A program made the position numbers and the translations under genes. From Streptomyces himastatinicus ATCC 53653 (lineage in GTDB: Bacteria; Actinomycetota; Actinomycetes; Streptomycetales; Streptomycetaceae): a DNA stretch of 64,000 bases. The notes under the pieces were generated by a model that did not search any database, was not told where the DNA came from, and saw nothing but the letters and a program-made list of their open reading frames with translations. Location: contig NZ_GG657754.1 in NCBI RefSeq assembly GCF_000158915.1, positions 17,723 to 81,722 on the forward strand. The letters are read 5' to 3'. Position 1 is the stretch's first letter. Each line of letters starts with the position of its first letter. Of this stretch, positions 46,440 to 56,170 are shown piece by piece.

Positions 46440-47135
46440 GAATGGCACTGCCGAGGTCAGCGAGAGAGCGATCACTTGCCCGTAGACGAATCCCCCAAGA
46501 GCACTTCCCCCGGTAAAGGCCGGACGCGCTGGACGTCATGGCAGTGGTGCCGAGCGAGACCGCTGCCGCGGTGACCCAGAGCCCGGTGCTGGGAGAAGTG
46601 GCCACGGCAATCGCGCTGATGGCCACAGGGCCGAGGAAAAGACCGACGATGGTGAGGCCAACGGCGAAAGAGCCAAGTGTGTGCAGCGGGGACACGAGCA
46701 CCGCGGCGAGGCCCATGGCGACGCACAAGGCGAACAGTCGCGGCCCGAGTCCCGACGTGAGCTTCAGCTCCGCCAACCTTGGCGCATCACTGGCGACCGC
46801 AGGAGCGGGAATCGTCATCGACAATTCCGGTGCATGGTCTGCTCTTCTTCTCGGGGGGCGGCGCCGTCAGACCGACCACCGCGCTGTGCACGAGGAACCA
46901 GATAACCGTGGCCTTCTCCGTGTCCGTAAGGAGCGCCAGAGCGATGTACCCCGCGGCTTGGGCCGTCGCCATAACGGTGAGCGCGATGCGCTGCCCGAAC
47001 CGGTCGACGGCCCGGGCACGCCAGGGAGCGGCGATGACGTTCGCGATTCCGAACACTGCTGTTGCGAAGCCGGCTTGCGTGTACGAACTCGTACTTTGCT
47101 GGACAGCGAGGAGGAGGGCGAGACCGCCCATGGCG
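46440..47135 (-). pseudogene. MFS transporter remnant
   Basis: The minus strand has helices and loops of a major facilitator protein in two frames. One has LALLLAVQQSTSSYTQAG, then GIANVIAAPWRARAVDRFGQ, the cytosolic-loop signature. The second has LTSGLGPRLFALCVAMG, then GLTIVGLFLGPVAISAIAV. A frame break with lost sequence lies near 46820. Both ends are missing. Confidence 0.65.
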
Positions 47136-47407
47136 GTCTCCGAAGTCTGACAGTTGTCGAAGTCCGGAGGGCATACGCAACCGCACCCTCGACGGATCAG
47201 AACCTGGGCGGGAGTGACCCAGGACCGTCAAGATGAACATCACGATGAACACCCGGGGAGGTATAGCAGGGCGCGACTGCTGACGGGGCCGACCCCACGT
47301 GCGGCGGGTATCGAACCCCACGGGCGCCCGCTCGTGCGGCTGGTCGAGCGCTTCGGCGTGCGCCGTGGGGATCCTCTCCTGCTGCGACGATGATCAGCGG
47401 TGAGTCG

Positions 47408-47968
47408 TCACACCGCGGGTTTGAGAAGCCCTGCGGCCACTAGACCCGCCAGACCCAGGTCCATATCGGTGAGCCGACCGCTCAGGATATGGGCCACGTA
47501 CTGGTCGCGTGGCAGGGTGACCGGCTCGAGGAACTCCTCGGCGTCCGGCGTAGGGTCCGCGACCTTACGTCACTCCCGGGCCAGTGCCGCGTACCGCACG
47601 TGGGTGGCGAAGGAGGCCAGATAGGTGGTCGCGACGATCTGGAGCGAACCGGCCTCGTACCCCGTCTCCTCCAGCAGCTCGCGCGCCGCGCCGGCCGCGA
47701 CTTCCTCGCCGTCGGCGACCAGGCCGCCGGGCAGTTCCGCCAGCACCGTGCCCGGCCCGGGCCGGTACTGGCGTACCAGGATGCCCTGCCCGTCCTCCGT
47801 CAGCGCGACCACGGCGACCATGCGCGGGCCGACGAGAATGTCCCAGTCGGATTCTCGGCCGTCGGGCTGCACATAGGTGCGGCATCGCACCGTCAAGTAT
47901 CCGGCCGGCTCGGGACGCTCGCTCTTCAGCGTCCACTTCAGGTTGGACTCCTCCGTCACGTTCGGCAT
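47408..47968 (-). CDS. Nudix hydrolase with in-frame stop
   Basis: A Nudix hydrolase of the ADP-ribose pyrophosphatase type. The Nudix box GGLVADGEEVAAGAARELLE with EETGYEAG fits GX5EX7REUXEEXGU. A TGA at 47568-47570 interrupts the frame directly after YAALARE. Beyond it, the same frame continues RKVADPTPDAEEFLEPVTLP and ends LAGLVAAGLLKPAV, the usual C-terminus. So a single nonsense codon splits an otherwise normal 186-codon gene. The protein made without read-through would be 132 residues and lack the last helix. Confidence 0.7.
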
Positions 47969-48043
47969 CTTATGGGCGGCACCGCCTCGTTCGAGGCCCC
48001 ACGCAGGATGCCGCGAACATCATTCCCCTTCCCGCTGCCACGG

Positions 48044-49580
48044 TCAGCGGGCGTCGGCATGGTGCTCGGACAGGTAAGTCGTGGCATCGGCCGGATCGTG
48101 GGTCGCCAGTGCGACGTAACCGTCGGGTCGTACGAGGAACAGCCCCTCGTCGGCGTAGGCCCGGTGCGCATGCCCCTCGGTGTCGGTGAGGTCGGTGGTC
48201 TGCGGATCCGATCCGGGTTTGCCGATCCGGCAGACCCGCACCGCGTCCTCGGGGAGTCGCGGCAAGGGGGCGTCGCCGAAGGCGAGGAGGGTGAAGTGCG
48301 GTCCGCGGAACACATCGAAGAGGCGTAGCGGTTGACCCGCCCGGTCCGCGCAAGGGGCGTCCGGCGCGCGGTCGCCCGCGTGCAGGGTCCCCTCGGGTGA
48401 GGTCCCGCGTCGTTCCGCCGTCAGGGGGCTGTCGCGGTAGTGGAGGTCGAGTTGGTGGGTGTCACCTCCGCGCCGGGAGAAGCCTGCTTCCGTGTTCCTC
48501 CGGTCCTCCCCCAAGATGCGGGTGGTCCTCGTCAGCAGGTCGGCCGCGACCGGCCGGCGTTCGGCCTCGTAGCTGTCCAGCAGGACGGGCGCGGCACCGT
48601 GGCGCAGTACCGCGCCGAGTTTCCAGCCGAGGTTGTAGGCGTCCTGGACACTGGTGTTCAGGCCCTGTCCGCCGGTGGGTGAGTGGGTGTGTGCCGCGTC
48701 TCCCGCGAGGAACACGCGGTCGATACGGAAGCGGTCGGCCATCGCCGCCCGGATCCGGAGAGCGGACGCCCAGCGGACCTCGCGGACGGTGAGGTCGTGT
48801 CCCGTACGGTGCCGGAGTAACTGCTGTACCGCCTGCGGTGCGGCGTCCGGGCCGACGTCCGGCTGCGCGCCGGGGGCCGTGAAGTGGACCAGCAGGGCGA
48901 AGGGTTCCGCTCCTTTGACCCGGCACAGGGACACCAGGCCGCCCGGGGCCGCCGGCCAGACGTGCCAGTGGTCGGGGTCGAGACCGTCGATCATGACGTC
49001 GCCGAAGAGCATCGGCGGAGCGTCGAGGACCGCTCCGGTGAAACCATGGCCGAGGCCGCGGCGCACGGTGGAGCTACCCCCGTCGGCGGCCACGAGGTAG
49101 CGGGCCCGGATCCTTTCCTCGGCGCCGTCGGAGCGCCGCACGGTCGCGGTGACGGCGTGGGCGTCCTGGGCGAGGGCGGTCTGTTCAGTGTGGAACTCGA
49201 CATGCCCTCCGAGCTCCTCCAGCCGCTCATGGAGGATCTCCACGGTGCGCCACTGGGGCAGCATCCACATCTCGCCGTAGGGCCGGTCCGGCGTGGGGGC
49301 GTTGCGCTCCATGATGTCGACGGTGCCGAGCGGGGTGGCGCCGTCCCACCGCATCATCAGCGGGTAGGTCCCGCCGGCCGCGCGGATGGCGCCGAGTACA
49401 CCGAGATCCTCGAAGATCTCTTGGGTACGCGGTTGGAGGCCCGCCCCGCGCGTGCCGGGGAACGCCCGTCCGTCCCGCTCCACGATCCGGCAGTCGACAC
49501 CGCGCCGTGCCAGGTCACAGGCGAGGGAGCCCTGTCGGCCCGCCGCCGGCGATCAGAACGTCCGTATCGAAGGTGTCCAT
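48044..49580 (-). CDS. FAD-dependent aromatic monooxygenase (PheA/TfdB-like), frameshifted
   Basis: ATG at 49580 (after GGAAGG) opens MDTFDTDVLIAGGGPTGL, the Rossmann GxGxxG. Next, one base is missing near 49536. The rest, from LACDLARRGVDCRIVERDGR on, is in another frame to 48044. It holds the second FAD motif GDAAHTHSPTGGQGLN and the DG motif in ADGGSSTVRR, and the C-terminal thioredoxin-like domain. Such enzymes hydroxylate phenols or polyketide aromatics with NAD(P)H. Close to full length (about 510 residues) apart from the one indel. The berberine-bridge oxidase remnant lies upstream. Confidence 0.72.
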
Positions 49581-50850
49581 GGACCCGCCTTCCTCAAGTC
49601 GCACCGCGGGTGGCGTCCTTCGGCACTCACGGGAGCGATGTTCTTGTTGTAACGGAGCAGGTTGCCAGGATCCCAGGCGGCCTTGACCGCGCGCAGGCGC
49701 CGGTGCTTGGCCTCGCTGCCGTGGATTCCCCGGCGCCAGGCCTCCCCCTGGTCGTCGGTGAGGTTGGTGTAACCGTTGGCCAGGGAGAGGGGCCGCATCG
49801 CCTCGGCGAGCGCCGTCGCCCACGCGTCGTACCGCGGATCGTGCTCGGAGTTGTCCCACATGCTGACGGCTTCCCACAGCCATGCCGCGCCCTGGCGGGA
49901 GAAGGCCATGGCGTCCTCGCCGACGTCCTCGGATATGGCGCCGCCCATGCTCCAGAGGTTGATCGTGAAGCCGGAGCCCGCGTGCGACGGTACGGAGGCG
50001 GCGGTGCGCAGCAGGGTGTCGATGACGTCGGCGGACAGGGCCGGCAGATAGCCGCCCCCGCAGGTTCATTCGCTGTCCGTACGGGGCTACGGCGTCCAGC
50101 ATGCGGTTCGCCTGTAGCCACGGGATCGGCGTCACCAGGTTGGCGTAGGACCGGCCCAGGGAGGTGAGCGGCTCGATGACCTGATCGGCGGTCGTCACGT
50201 CTCCGCCGTAGACGGGTACGAGGACCAGAACCGGCTTGCCGTGCGCGTCCTCGGGCGGCATGGGCAGAGCGGGCGCGGGGGCGATTGCGGTCAGCAGCCC
50301 GAGTTCACGCGGAGCGGTGGCCATGTACGCGGGGAGCTTGGCGGGGACGTCGGCGGCCTGGTCGAACTCGCAGGCCAGCAGGTTGTCGACGGTGGCGCCG
50401 TAGCGGCGCATGAGGTGTCCGAATCCGCCGCCGAGGGTCAGCCCGGCGACGCCGGTGCTGCTGACGGTTCCGGCAGGTACGGCGAGGCCGTGTTGCTGGG
50501 CGGCGTCGTCCAACTCGCCGAGGAGGTCGCCCGATTGAGCCCGTACGACCCGCGTCGTCGGGTCGACGTTGATCGCCTTCATCTCCGAGAGGTCGACGAC
50601 GAGCGCGCCGCCGGGCATCGCGTGCCCGTCCGAGCCGTGCCCGCCTCCGCGTACGGCCACGGGGATGCCGCGGTCGGAGGCGTAACGCAGGACGGTCGCC
50701 ACGTCGCGCTCGTCGACGCACCGGGCGATCAGCGCGGGGCCTTCGTCGGCGGCGCGGCCCTGGTCCAGCACGCGTGCCGTGTCGTACCCGTGGTCGCCGG
50801 GGCGCAGCACAGCGCCCCGGAAGGCCGCGGGGAAGTCGGGGCGGGGGGCG
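49553..50850 (-). pseudogene. FAD-linked (berberine-bridge) oxidase, deleted and frameshifted
   Basis: The FAD part is clear: VAVRGGGHGSDGHAMPGG (with the His that often binds FAD covalently), then VSSTGVAGLTLGGGFGHL. An internal segment after GATVDNLLA is lost, and the frame resumes with LPAYMATAPRELGLLTAIAP. A frame break near 50062 leads to MGGAISEDVGEDAMAF and the C-terminal WDPGNLLRYNKNI, which is a berberine-bridge motif. The 5' end is shared with the divergent TetR gene. Not functional. Confidence 0.75.
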
Positions 50851-51195
50851 ATCCGCCTGATCCTGCGGACGGCCCGTACCGTCTTCGCCGACCGCGGATA
50901 CGAGGTGTCGATCGAGAAGATCGCCCGCCGCTCAGGGGTGGGCATGGGGACCATTTACCGGCACTTCCCGAGCAAGAGCGCCCTCGTCGAGCACGTCGCG
51001 GTCGGCGTCATGGCGCAGGCGTCCGCCGAGATCGAGCGGGCCTCGGAGGAGGAACCCGACACCTGGGCTGCCTTCACCCGGGTGCTGCGCCACATGGCGC
51101 AGCACCGCAGCGGTCAGATGAACGGCATCAGCTACGGCTGGCTCACCACCAACCCGGACCGGCTCGCCGAATGGGCAGGCGTTCCCACGTCCTGA
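50779..51195 (+). CDS. truncated TetR-family regulator
   Basis: A 138-residue protein with a TetR helix-turn-helix (ILRTARTVFADRGYEVSIEK then GVGMGTIYRHFPSKSALVEH). The ligand-binding half is short, ending GVPTS about 60 residues early. Its start overlaps the 5' end of the berberine-bridge oxidase gene on the other strand, so the original start may have been lost in a deletion. Probably a decayed regulator of that oxidase/monooxygenase pair. Confidence 0.55.
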   Translation: MSYPWSPGRSTAPRKAAGKSGRGAIRLILRTARTVFADRGYEVSIEKIARRSGVGMGTIYRHFPSKSALVEHVAVGVMAQASAEIERASEEEPDTWAAFTRVLRHMAQHRSGQMNGISYGWLTTNPDRLAEWAGVPTS

Positions 51196-51233
51196 GGACC
51201 GTCCATCTCACGAACCCGCGGGCGGGCGGCGGC

Positions 51234-51752
51234 TCAGGCCAGGGGCAGGCGCATGATCGTCAAGTCGAGCCACCGGCCGAACTTGGTGCCGACCTCCGAC
51301 ACCGTTCCGACGTGATGGAACCCGAATCGTTCGTGCAGCCGCACCGAAGGGGCGTTCTCGGCTTCGATATCGGCGATCACGACACGGTGGCCGGCTTCGC
51401 GCGCCGACGCGATGAGGGCGGCCAGCAGCGCGGAGCCGATGCCGAGCCCGTGCCGGTCTTCGCGGACGTAGACCGAGTCCTCCACCGTGTGCCGGTATCC
51501 GTCCAGCTCCCGCCACGGGCCGTAGACCGCGAACCCGGCCAGTTCCCCTTCCGCCTCGGCCACGAACGCCGACCCCCGCTCCAGGTGCCCGGCCAGCCAG
51601 GCAGCCCCCTCGGCAGGGGACTGCGGAGTCTGCGTCCACAGGGCCGTCGAATGTTCGATGGCGTGGTTACGGATCGCGCGGATGGCCTCCGCGTCGCCGG
51701 GGCGGGCCCGGCGCACCGCCACAGCCCCGTTTCTCTCGTATATTGGATTCAT
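51234..51752 (-). CDS. GNAT N-acetyltransferase (Pat-like)
   Basis: A 172-residue acetyltransferase. It starts MNPIYERNGAVAVRRARPGD; motif A is YVREDRHGLGIGSALLAALI, followed by VRLHERFGFHHVGTVSEVGT and the end FGRWLDLTIMRLPLA, as in phosphinothricin/methionine sulfoximine acetyltransferases. The substrate is not known. Its ATG shares the CATG palindrome with the start of the XRE-cupin gene; an alternative ATG lies three codons upstream. Confidence 0.82.
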   Translation of the reverse strand: MNPIYERNGAVAVRRARPGDAEAIRAIRNHAIEHSTALWTQTPQSPAEGAAWLAGHLERGSAFVAEAEGELAGFAVYGPWRELDGYRHTVEDSVYVREDRHGLGIGSALLAALIASAREAGHRVVIADIEAENAPSVRLHERFGFHHVGTVSEVGTKFGRWLDLTIMRLPLA

Positions 51753-51762
51753 GTCCAACATA
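51739..51762. promoter_or_regulatory. operator overlapping two divergent start codons
   Basis: TATATTGGA-TTCATG-TCCAACATA is an inverted repeat with 8 of 9 arm positions paired. The central CATG contains the ATG of both the GNAT gene (minus) and the XRE-cupin gene (plus). Confidence 0.6.
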
Positions 51763-52341
51763 GTAGATCCTCTGGTGGGGCGGATCGCAGCCCGTGTCCG
51801 CACCGAACGCGAACGCCGCAAGTGGACCCTGGCCCAGCTCGCGGACGCCTCCGGGGTCTCCCGCGCCATGATCAACCGGATCGAGCGCGGCGAGAGCAGC
51901 CCCACCGCCGTCGTCCTCGGCAAACTGTCCGCCGCCTTCCAGCTCAGCGTCGCAACCCTGCTCGCCCTCGCCGAAGGATCCCCGGACGACACCGATGGAG
52001 GCGCGGATGTGCGCCGACAGACCGACGCCGCCGAGTGGTACGACCCCGCCACCGGCTACCGCCGCCGTCAGATCACCAGCCCCCGCTTCCCGGCCGAGAT
52101 CGCCGAGATCCATCTGCCTCCCGGGGCACGCGTCCCGTATCCGGCCGCCGCCTTCGCCTTCATCCGCCAGGTCGTCTGGGTCCTCGACGGCCGCCTGACC
52201 TTCCACGACGGCGACACTGTCCACGAACTGGAGACCGGAGACACCATCGAACTCGGCGAGCCCGCCGAGCGCGTCTTCGTCAACTCCACCGACACCGAGT
52301 GCCGCTACGCCGTCGTCCTCACCCGCGGCACCACACCGTGA
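51751..52341 (+). CDS. XRE-type regulator with cupin domain
   Basis: A 196-residue repressor. Residues about 8-65 are the XRE helix-turn-helix (RTERERRKWTLAQLADASGV then RAMINRIERGESSP). The C-terminal part is a cupin: ARVPYPAAAFAFIRQVVWVL then DGDTVHELETGDTIELGEPA. Such proteins sense a small molecule in the cupin. It is divergent from the GNAT gene and probably controls both through the inverted repeat at the shared start. No ribosome site precedes the ATG, so a leaderless mRNA is likely. Confidence 0.85.
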   Translation: MSNIVDPLVGRIAARVRTERERRKWTLAQLADASGVSRAMINRIERGESSPTAVVLGKLSAAFQLSVATLLALAEGSPDDTDGGADVRRQTDAAEWYDPATGYRRRQITSPRFPAEIAEIHLPPGARVPYPAAAFAFIRQVVWVLDGRLTFHDGDTVHELETGDTIELGEPAERVFVNSTDTECRYAVVLTRGTTP

Positions 52342-52390
52342 CCCGCCCCTCACCCGAGGCCGCGCGCCGCTCCTCGCCTCGATAGCCGGA

Positions 52391-53290
52391 ATGGCGATCG
52401 CGAACAACTACGCTGTCCAGCCGGCCCTTACCGCGGGCGCCGACGACCTGGGCGTTCCGCTCTCCGTGATCGGCCTCGTACCGACCGCCGCGCTCGTCGG
52501 CTGCATGGCCGGGTTCGCCCTCCTGCTCCCCCTCACCGACCACCTCGCCCCCAACCGCCTGGTCGCCGCACAGCTCATCGCTCTGGCCGCCGCCCTCGCC
52601 CTCGCCGCGGCCGCACCCGGCGCGATCGTGCTCCTGGCCGCCTACCTGCTCATCGGCGCGGCCGCCAGTGTCGCGGCCCAGGCCGGCAGCATCGCGGGCC
52701 GCCACGCACCGCCCGGGCGCCGGGGAATCGGGGTCGCCACCGTGGCCGTCGGCATGTCGGCGGGCATCCTGCTCAGCCGTCTGGCCGGAGGAACACTCGC
52801 CGCTCTCCTCGGGTGGCGGCGGATGCTCCTCGTATTCGCCGCTCTCGCCCTGCTCGGCGCGGCCGCCGCCACCGCGCTCCTGCCCCGGCAGCCACCACAA
52901 GCCCACCGCGGCTACCGCGCCACGCTCACCGCACTCCCCCGGCTCCTGCGCCACCATCCCCAGCTACGCCGCGCGGTGGCCACCGGCGGGCTGTGATACT
53001 TCGCCTTCAACCTCGTCTGGGTCGCGCTCGCCCTGGCTCTGGGCCCAGCCACCCCACTCCCTTGGCCCGCCATCGGCCTGTACAGCCCTGGCCCGGACTT
53101 CTCGGCCTCGCCGTACTCCCGCTCGCCGGACACCTCACCGACCGGGTACACCCCCCACACCGGAAACCGCAGGCATGCTGACCGCCGCGTCCGGCTACCC
53201 TCGGCTGGCGTGGCGTCACGCTCACCGCCCTCACCACGCTTCTCCTCGCCGCCGTCCTCGGCATCACCGCCACCCGGCGGACCCGCCACG
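52391..53290 (+). pseudogene. MFS transporter with nonsense codon and frame breaks
   Basis: The N-terminal half (52391-52996) is a good MFS protein: VIGLVPTAALVGCMAGFALL, then GIGVATVAVGMSAGILLSRL and GWRRMLLVFAALALLGAAAA. A TGA, expected to be TGG (Trp), ends it in ATGGL. The same frame goes on YFAFNLVWVALALAL. Later parts (AGLLGLAVLPLAGHLTDR, then GVTLTALTTLLLAAVLGI) fall in two other frames. The stop is lost where the convergent antiporter gene ends. Confidence 0.75.
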
Positions 53291-54524
53291 ATCCGAGCGG
53301 GTCCGAGCCGGACGACGGCCGTGGGGCGGCGGGCCCGGTCGCCGGGCAGCAGGAAGGGTGCGGCGCGCAGGGCGCGGGAGAGCAGGTGCGAGCGCCCGGC
53401 GACGATCGGGCTGAGGACGGCGAGGACGAGGACGTAGCCGGCGATGAACGGGGCGAGGCGGTCGTCGAGTCCCGCGCCCGCGGCCATGGCGGCCAGGATC
53501 AGCGCGAACTCGCCACGTCCCAGGAGCGTGGTGGCGATGTTCGCGGCCGGCTGGGGGCCGTAGCGGTAGAGGCGTGCCGCGAACAGTCCGGCGGCCACGT
53601 TCATGGCGATGGTCAGTGCCGTTGCGGCGGCGACCGGTAGGGCGACGGAGGCGATGTCCGCGGGATTGATGGCCAGGCCGAAGGCGAAGAAGAAGATCGC
53701 GGCGAAGGCGTCGCGCAGCGGATGCACCAGTTCGCGGATCCGCGGTCCGGAGGGGGTTCCGGCGAGGATCAGGCCGACCATGAAGGCGCCGATGGCGTCG
53801 ACCACCCCGAGGACCTCGGAAACGCCGGCGATGAGTATCGCGGCGCCGAGGAAGCTGGTGACCAGCAGTTCGTTGTCGCGCACCGCGATCAGGCGCCCGA
53901 TCAGGCGGGTGCCGTAGCGGGCCGCGATCGCCAGCACCATCAGAAAACCGAACGCCTTGGCCGCCTGGAGGACGGTTTCCGGGACGCCCTGGGCGCCGCT
54001 GATGACGGGCTGGAGCGCGGCCAGGTACAGGGCGAGGAAGACGTCCTCGACGACGGTGACGCCCAGGATCAGGCGGGTCTCGGGGCGGGTGATGCGACCG
54101 AGGTCGATAAGGATCTTGGTGACGATCGCGGAGGAGGAGATGCCCAGGACGCCGGAGAGGACCAGGGCTTCTCGTGCTCCCCATCCCAGGGCGAACCCGA
54201 ATCCCAGACCGGCGCCGACGTTCAGCAGCAGGTACGTGCCGCCTGCGGCCAGCAGGCGCCTGCCGCCGCTCTTGAGGTCGTCGAGGTGGAACTCCAGCCC
54301 CAGGTAGAACAGCAGGAGTACCAGCCCGAGCGCGGAGAGCATCTCGAAGTCGTGCGGGTCGTCCACGAGGACCGGGCCCGGGGTGTGGGGGGCCGAGCAG
54401 GATGCCGGCGAGGATGAACAGCGGGATGGTCGGCAGACCGAATGCGTCTGCCGAGGCGGGCGAAAGACGGCGGCGGGCCAGGAAGGCACCGCCCCATGGC
54501 GAGCAGGGTGTCAGCGTGTCCCAC
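52912..54524 (-). pseudogene. CPA2 cation:proton antiporter, frameshifted
   Basis: A GTG at 54524 starts VGHADTLLAMG. One extra base near 54493 and another in a six-C run near 54385 shift the frame; the intervening frame has FGLPTIPLFILAGILLGPP. From VLVDDPHDFEMLSALGLVLL on it is intact: GISSSAIVTKILIDLGRI, then FAAIFFFAFGLAINPADIAS and LLGRGEFALILAAMAAGAG. These are typical of KefB/NapA-like antiporters. The C-terminus runs on into antisense of the MFS pseudogene, which suggests a deletion at the 3' ends. Confidence 0.78.
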
Positions 54525-54624
54525 GGGTCACGACCTTCCGCAGCGTGGTGGGCGTGGTGTGTCGCGGCTGACGGGAGCGGATGGGTCCTCCTTCGTTCCG
54601 GGGCTGTCGGGCGTTCCGGGGCTG

Positions 54625-54942
54625 TCAGGCCCTGATGATCGTTGCCGGTTCGGTGCGCGCCGCCGCGGGTAAGGGGCGGCCCCGGTCGTGTGGCGGCGCG
54701 AGCAGATGCGTCGCCCCCGCGGTGACCAGGCCCGCCGCGAGGAGCAGGCCCTGCGGCAGCACCATGCCCATGACCACCATCACTGCGGAGAGAGCCAGCA
54801 GCGCCCGGGCCGGGCCGCGCCGTCGCCGGTATGCGTGCGGCCGGAGCGGGTGGCCTGCCCCCGGCACGCGGGCGGCAGGAGGGACGCTTCGCCGTGTCTG
54901 CGTCTCGAGGTCGTGCAGTGGCCGGGTGCCGGGCTGCGCCAT
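54625..54942 (-). CDS. small membrane protein, unknown
   Basis: A 105-residue protein. It begins MAQPGTRPLHDLETQTRRSV, then two helices: RALLALSAVMVVMGMVLPQG and LLLAAGLVTAGATHLLAPP. Charged ends flank both. GGATGGAGGAAGCC before the ATG is a strong ribosome site. Layout resembles DUF3040-type proteins but the signature is weak. Divergent from the histidine kinase. Confidence 0.65.
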   Translation of the reverse strand: MAQPGTRPLHDLETQTRRSVPPAARVPGAGHPLRPHAYRRRRGPARALLALSAVMVVMGMVLPQGLLLAAGLVTAGATHLLAPPHDRGRPLPAAARTEPATIIRA

Positions 54943-55217
54943 GGCTTCCTCCATCCGGGGTCGGCAATGCGGGGCTCCATGCCACCGTCACACGTGGCCT
55001 TGCGGCCTCACATCGGGCGCAGCACCCAATTCCGCAGGTGTCCGACCCCCACAACCGCTCGGCACGTGGGCACCGGCACCGATGGACGGCGCCGCACCGC
55101 ACCCGGCAGGCTGGCTATGAAGGCCGACGATCCCCTCGACCACTGCCGGGGCCCCCGCGCCGGTGTGCGAGCCGGGCCGGTCACAGCCGCCGACGGCGAC
55201 GGGAGAAGGCGGTGCCG

Positions 55218-56168
55218 ATGTCCCTGTTCTGGCGGATCTTCCTGCTCAACGCCGTGGTGCTGATCGCGGCGACCGCCCTGCTGCTGGGACCGGTCACCGT
55301 CTCCACACCCGTCCTGCTCACCGAAGCGGCCGTCCTGACCGCCGGACTGGCCGCGATACTCATCGCCAACGGCGTGCTGCTACGCGTCGGGCTCGCCCCG
55401 TTGCAACGCCTCACGCGCGCCATGACCACCACCGACCTGCTGCGGCCGGGCGCGCGCCCGGCCGTCGGCGGCCACGGCGAGGTCGCCGAGCTGATCACGA
55501 CCTTCAACGCCATGCTCGACCGGCTGGAGGCCGAACGCGCCACCAGCGCCGCCCGCGCCTTGTCCGCGCAGGAAGCCGAACGCCACCGCATCGCCCAAGA
55601 ACTCCACGACGAGGTCGGCCAGACCCTCACCGCCGTCCTGCTCGAACTCAAAAGCGTCGCCGACCACGCGCCACCCGCCGCCGTACGTGAGGAACTCCAC
55701 CAGGTCCAGGAGTCCACCCGCGCCAGCCTCGACGAGATCCGCCGCATCGCCCGCCGACTGCGTCCCGGCGTCCTGGAAGAACTGGGGCTGGCCAGCGCCC
55801 TCAAGGCCCTCACCAGCGAGTTCACCGGTCCCGCCCTGGCCGTACGCCACCATGTCGACGCCGACCTGCCGCCGCTGAGCCGCGATACGGAACTCGTCCT
55901 CTATCGCGTCGCTCAGGAAAGCCTGACCAACGCCGCCCGCCACTCGGGCGCCCGCCGCGTCGACCTCACCCTCGAGCGCGCCCCCGCGGGGATGGAGCTC
56001 AGCGTCCGCGATGACGGCCACGGCATACGGGACGCCGTCGAAGGGGCCGGGATCAGCGGTATGCGTGAACGCGCCCTGCTCATCGGCGCCGACCTCACCC
56101 TGAGTCCCCGCCCCGGCGGCGGCACCGAGGTACGTCTCGTCGTCCCCCTCCACCACGGGAGCCACTGA
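55218..56168 (+). CDS. sensor histidine kinase (NarX/DesK-type)
   Basis: A 316-residue kinase. Two membrane helices (IFLLNAVVLIAATALLL and LLTEAAVLTAGLAAILIANG) leave almost no outside loop. A HAMP linker runs to about residue 115. The HisKA_3 box has the phospho-His at 130 in HRIAQELHDEVGQTL. The ATPase domain has the N-box QESLTNAARHSGA and DDGHGI. The response-regulator gene starts three bases after its stop. The input may be sensed within the membrane. Confidence 0.88.
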   Translation: MSLFWRIFLLNAVVLIAATALLLGPVTVSTPVLLTEAAVLTAGLAAILIANGVLLRVGLAPLQRLTRAMTTTDLLRPGARPAVGGHGEVAELITTFNAMLDRLEAERATSAARALSAQEAERHRIAQELHDEVGQTLTAVLLELKSVADHAPPAAVREELHQVQESTRASLDEIRRIARRLRPGVLEELGLASALKALTSEFTGPALAVRHHVDADLPPLSRDTELVLYRVAQESLTNAARHSGARRVDLTLERAPAGMELSVRDDGHGIRDAVEGAGISGMRERALLIGADLTLSPRPGGGTEVRLVVPLHHGSH

Positions 56169-56170
56169 CC

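Noticed and set aside
47560..47580. Selenocysteine insertion at the Nudix TGA
   Set aside because: Nudix hydrolases are not known selenoproteins and no hairpin of the SECIS type follows the TGA. A nonsense mutation is simpler.
53264..55102. Long minus-strand frame of about 610 codons
   Set aside because: Apart from a short part of the antiporter N-terminus (used in that pseudogene call) it is Arg/Pro-rich shadow sequence.
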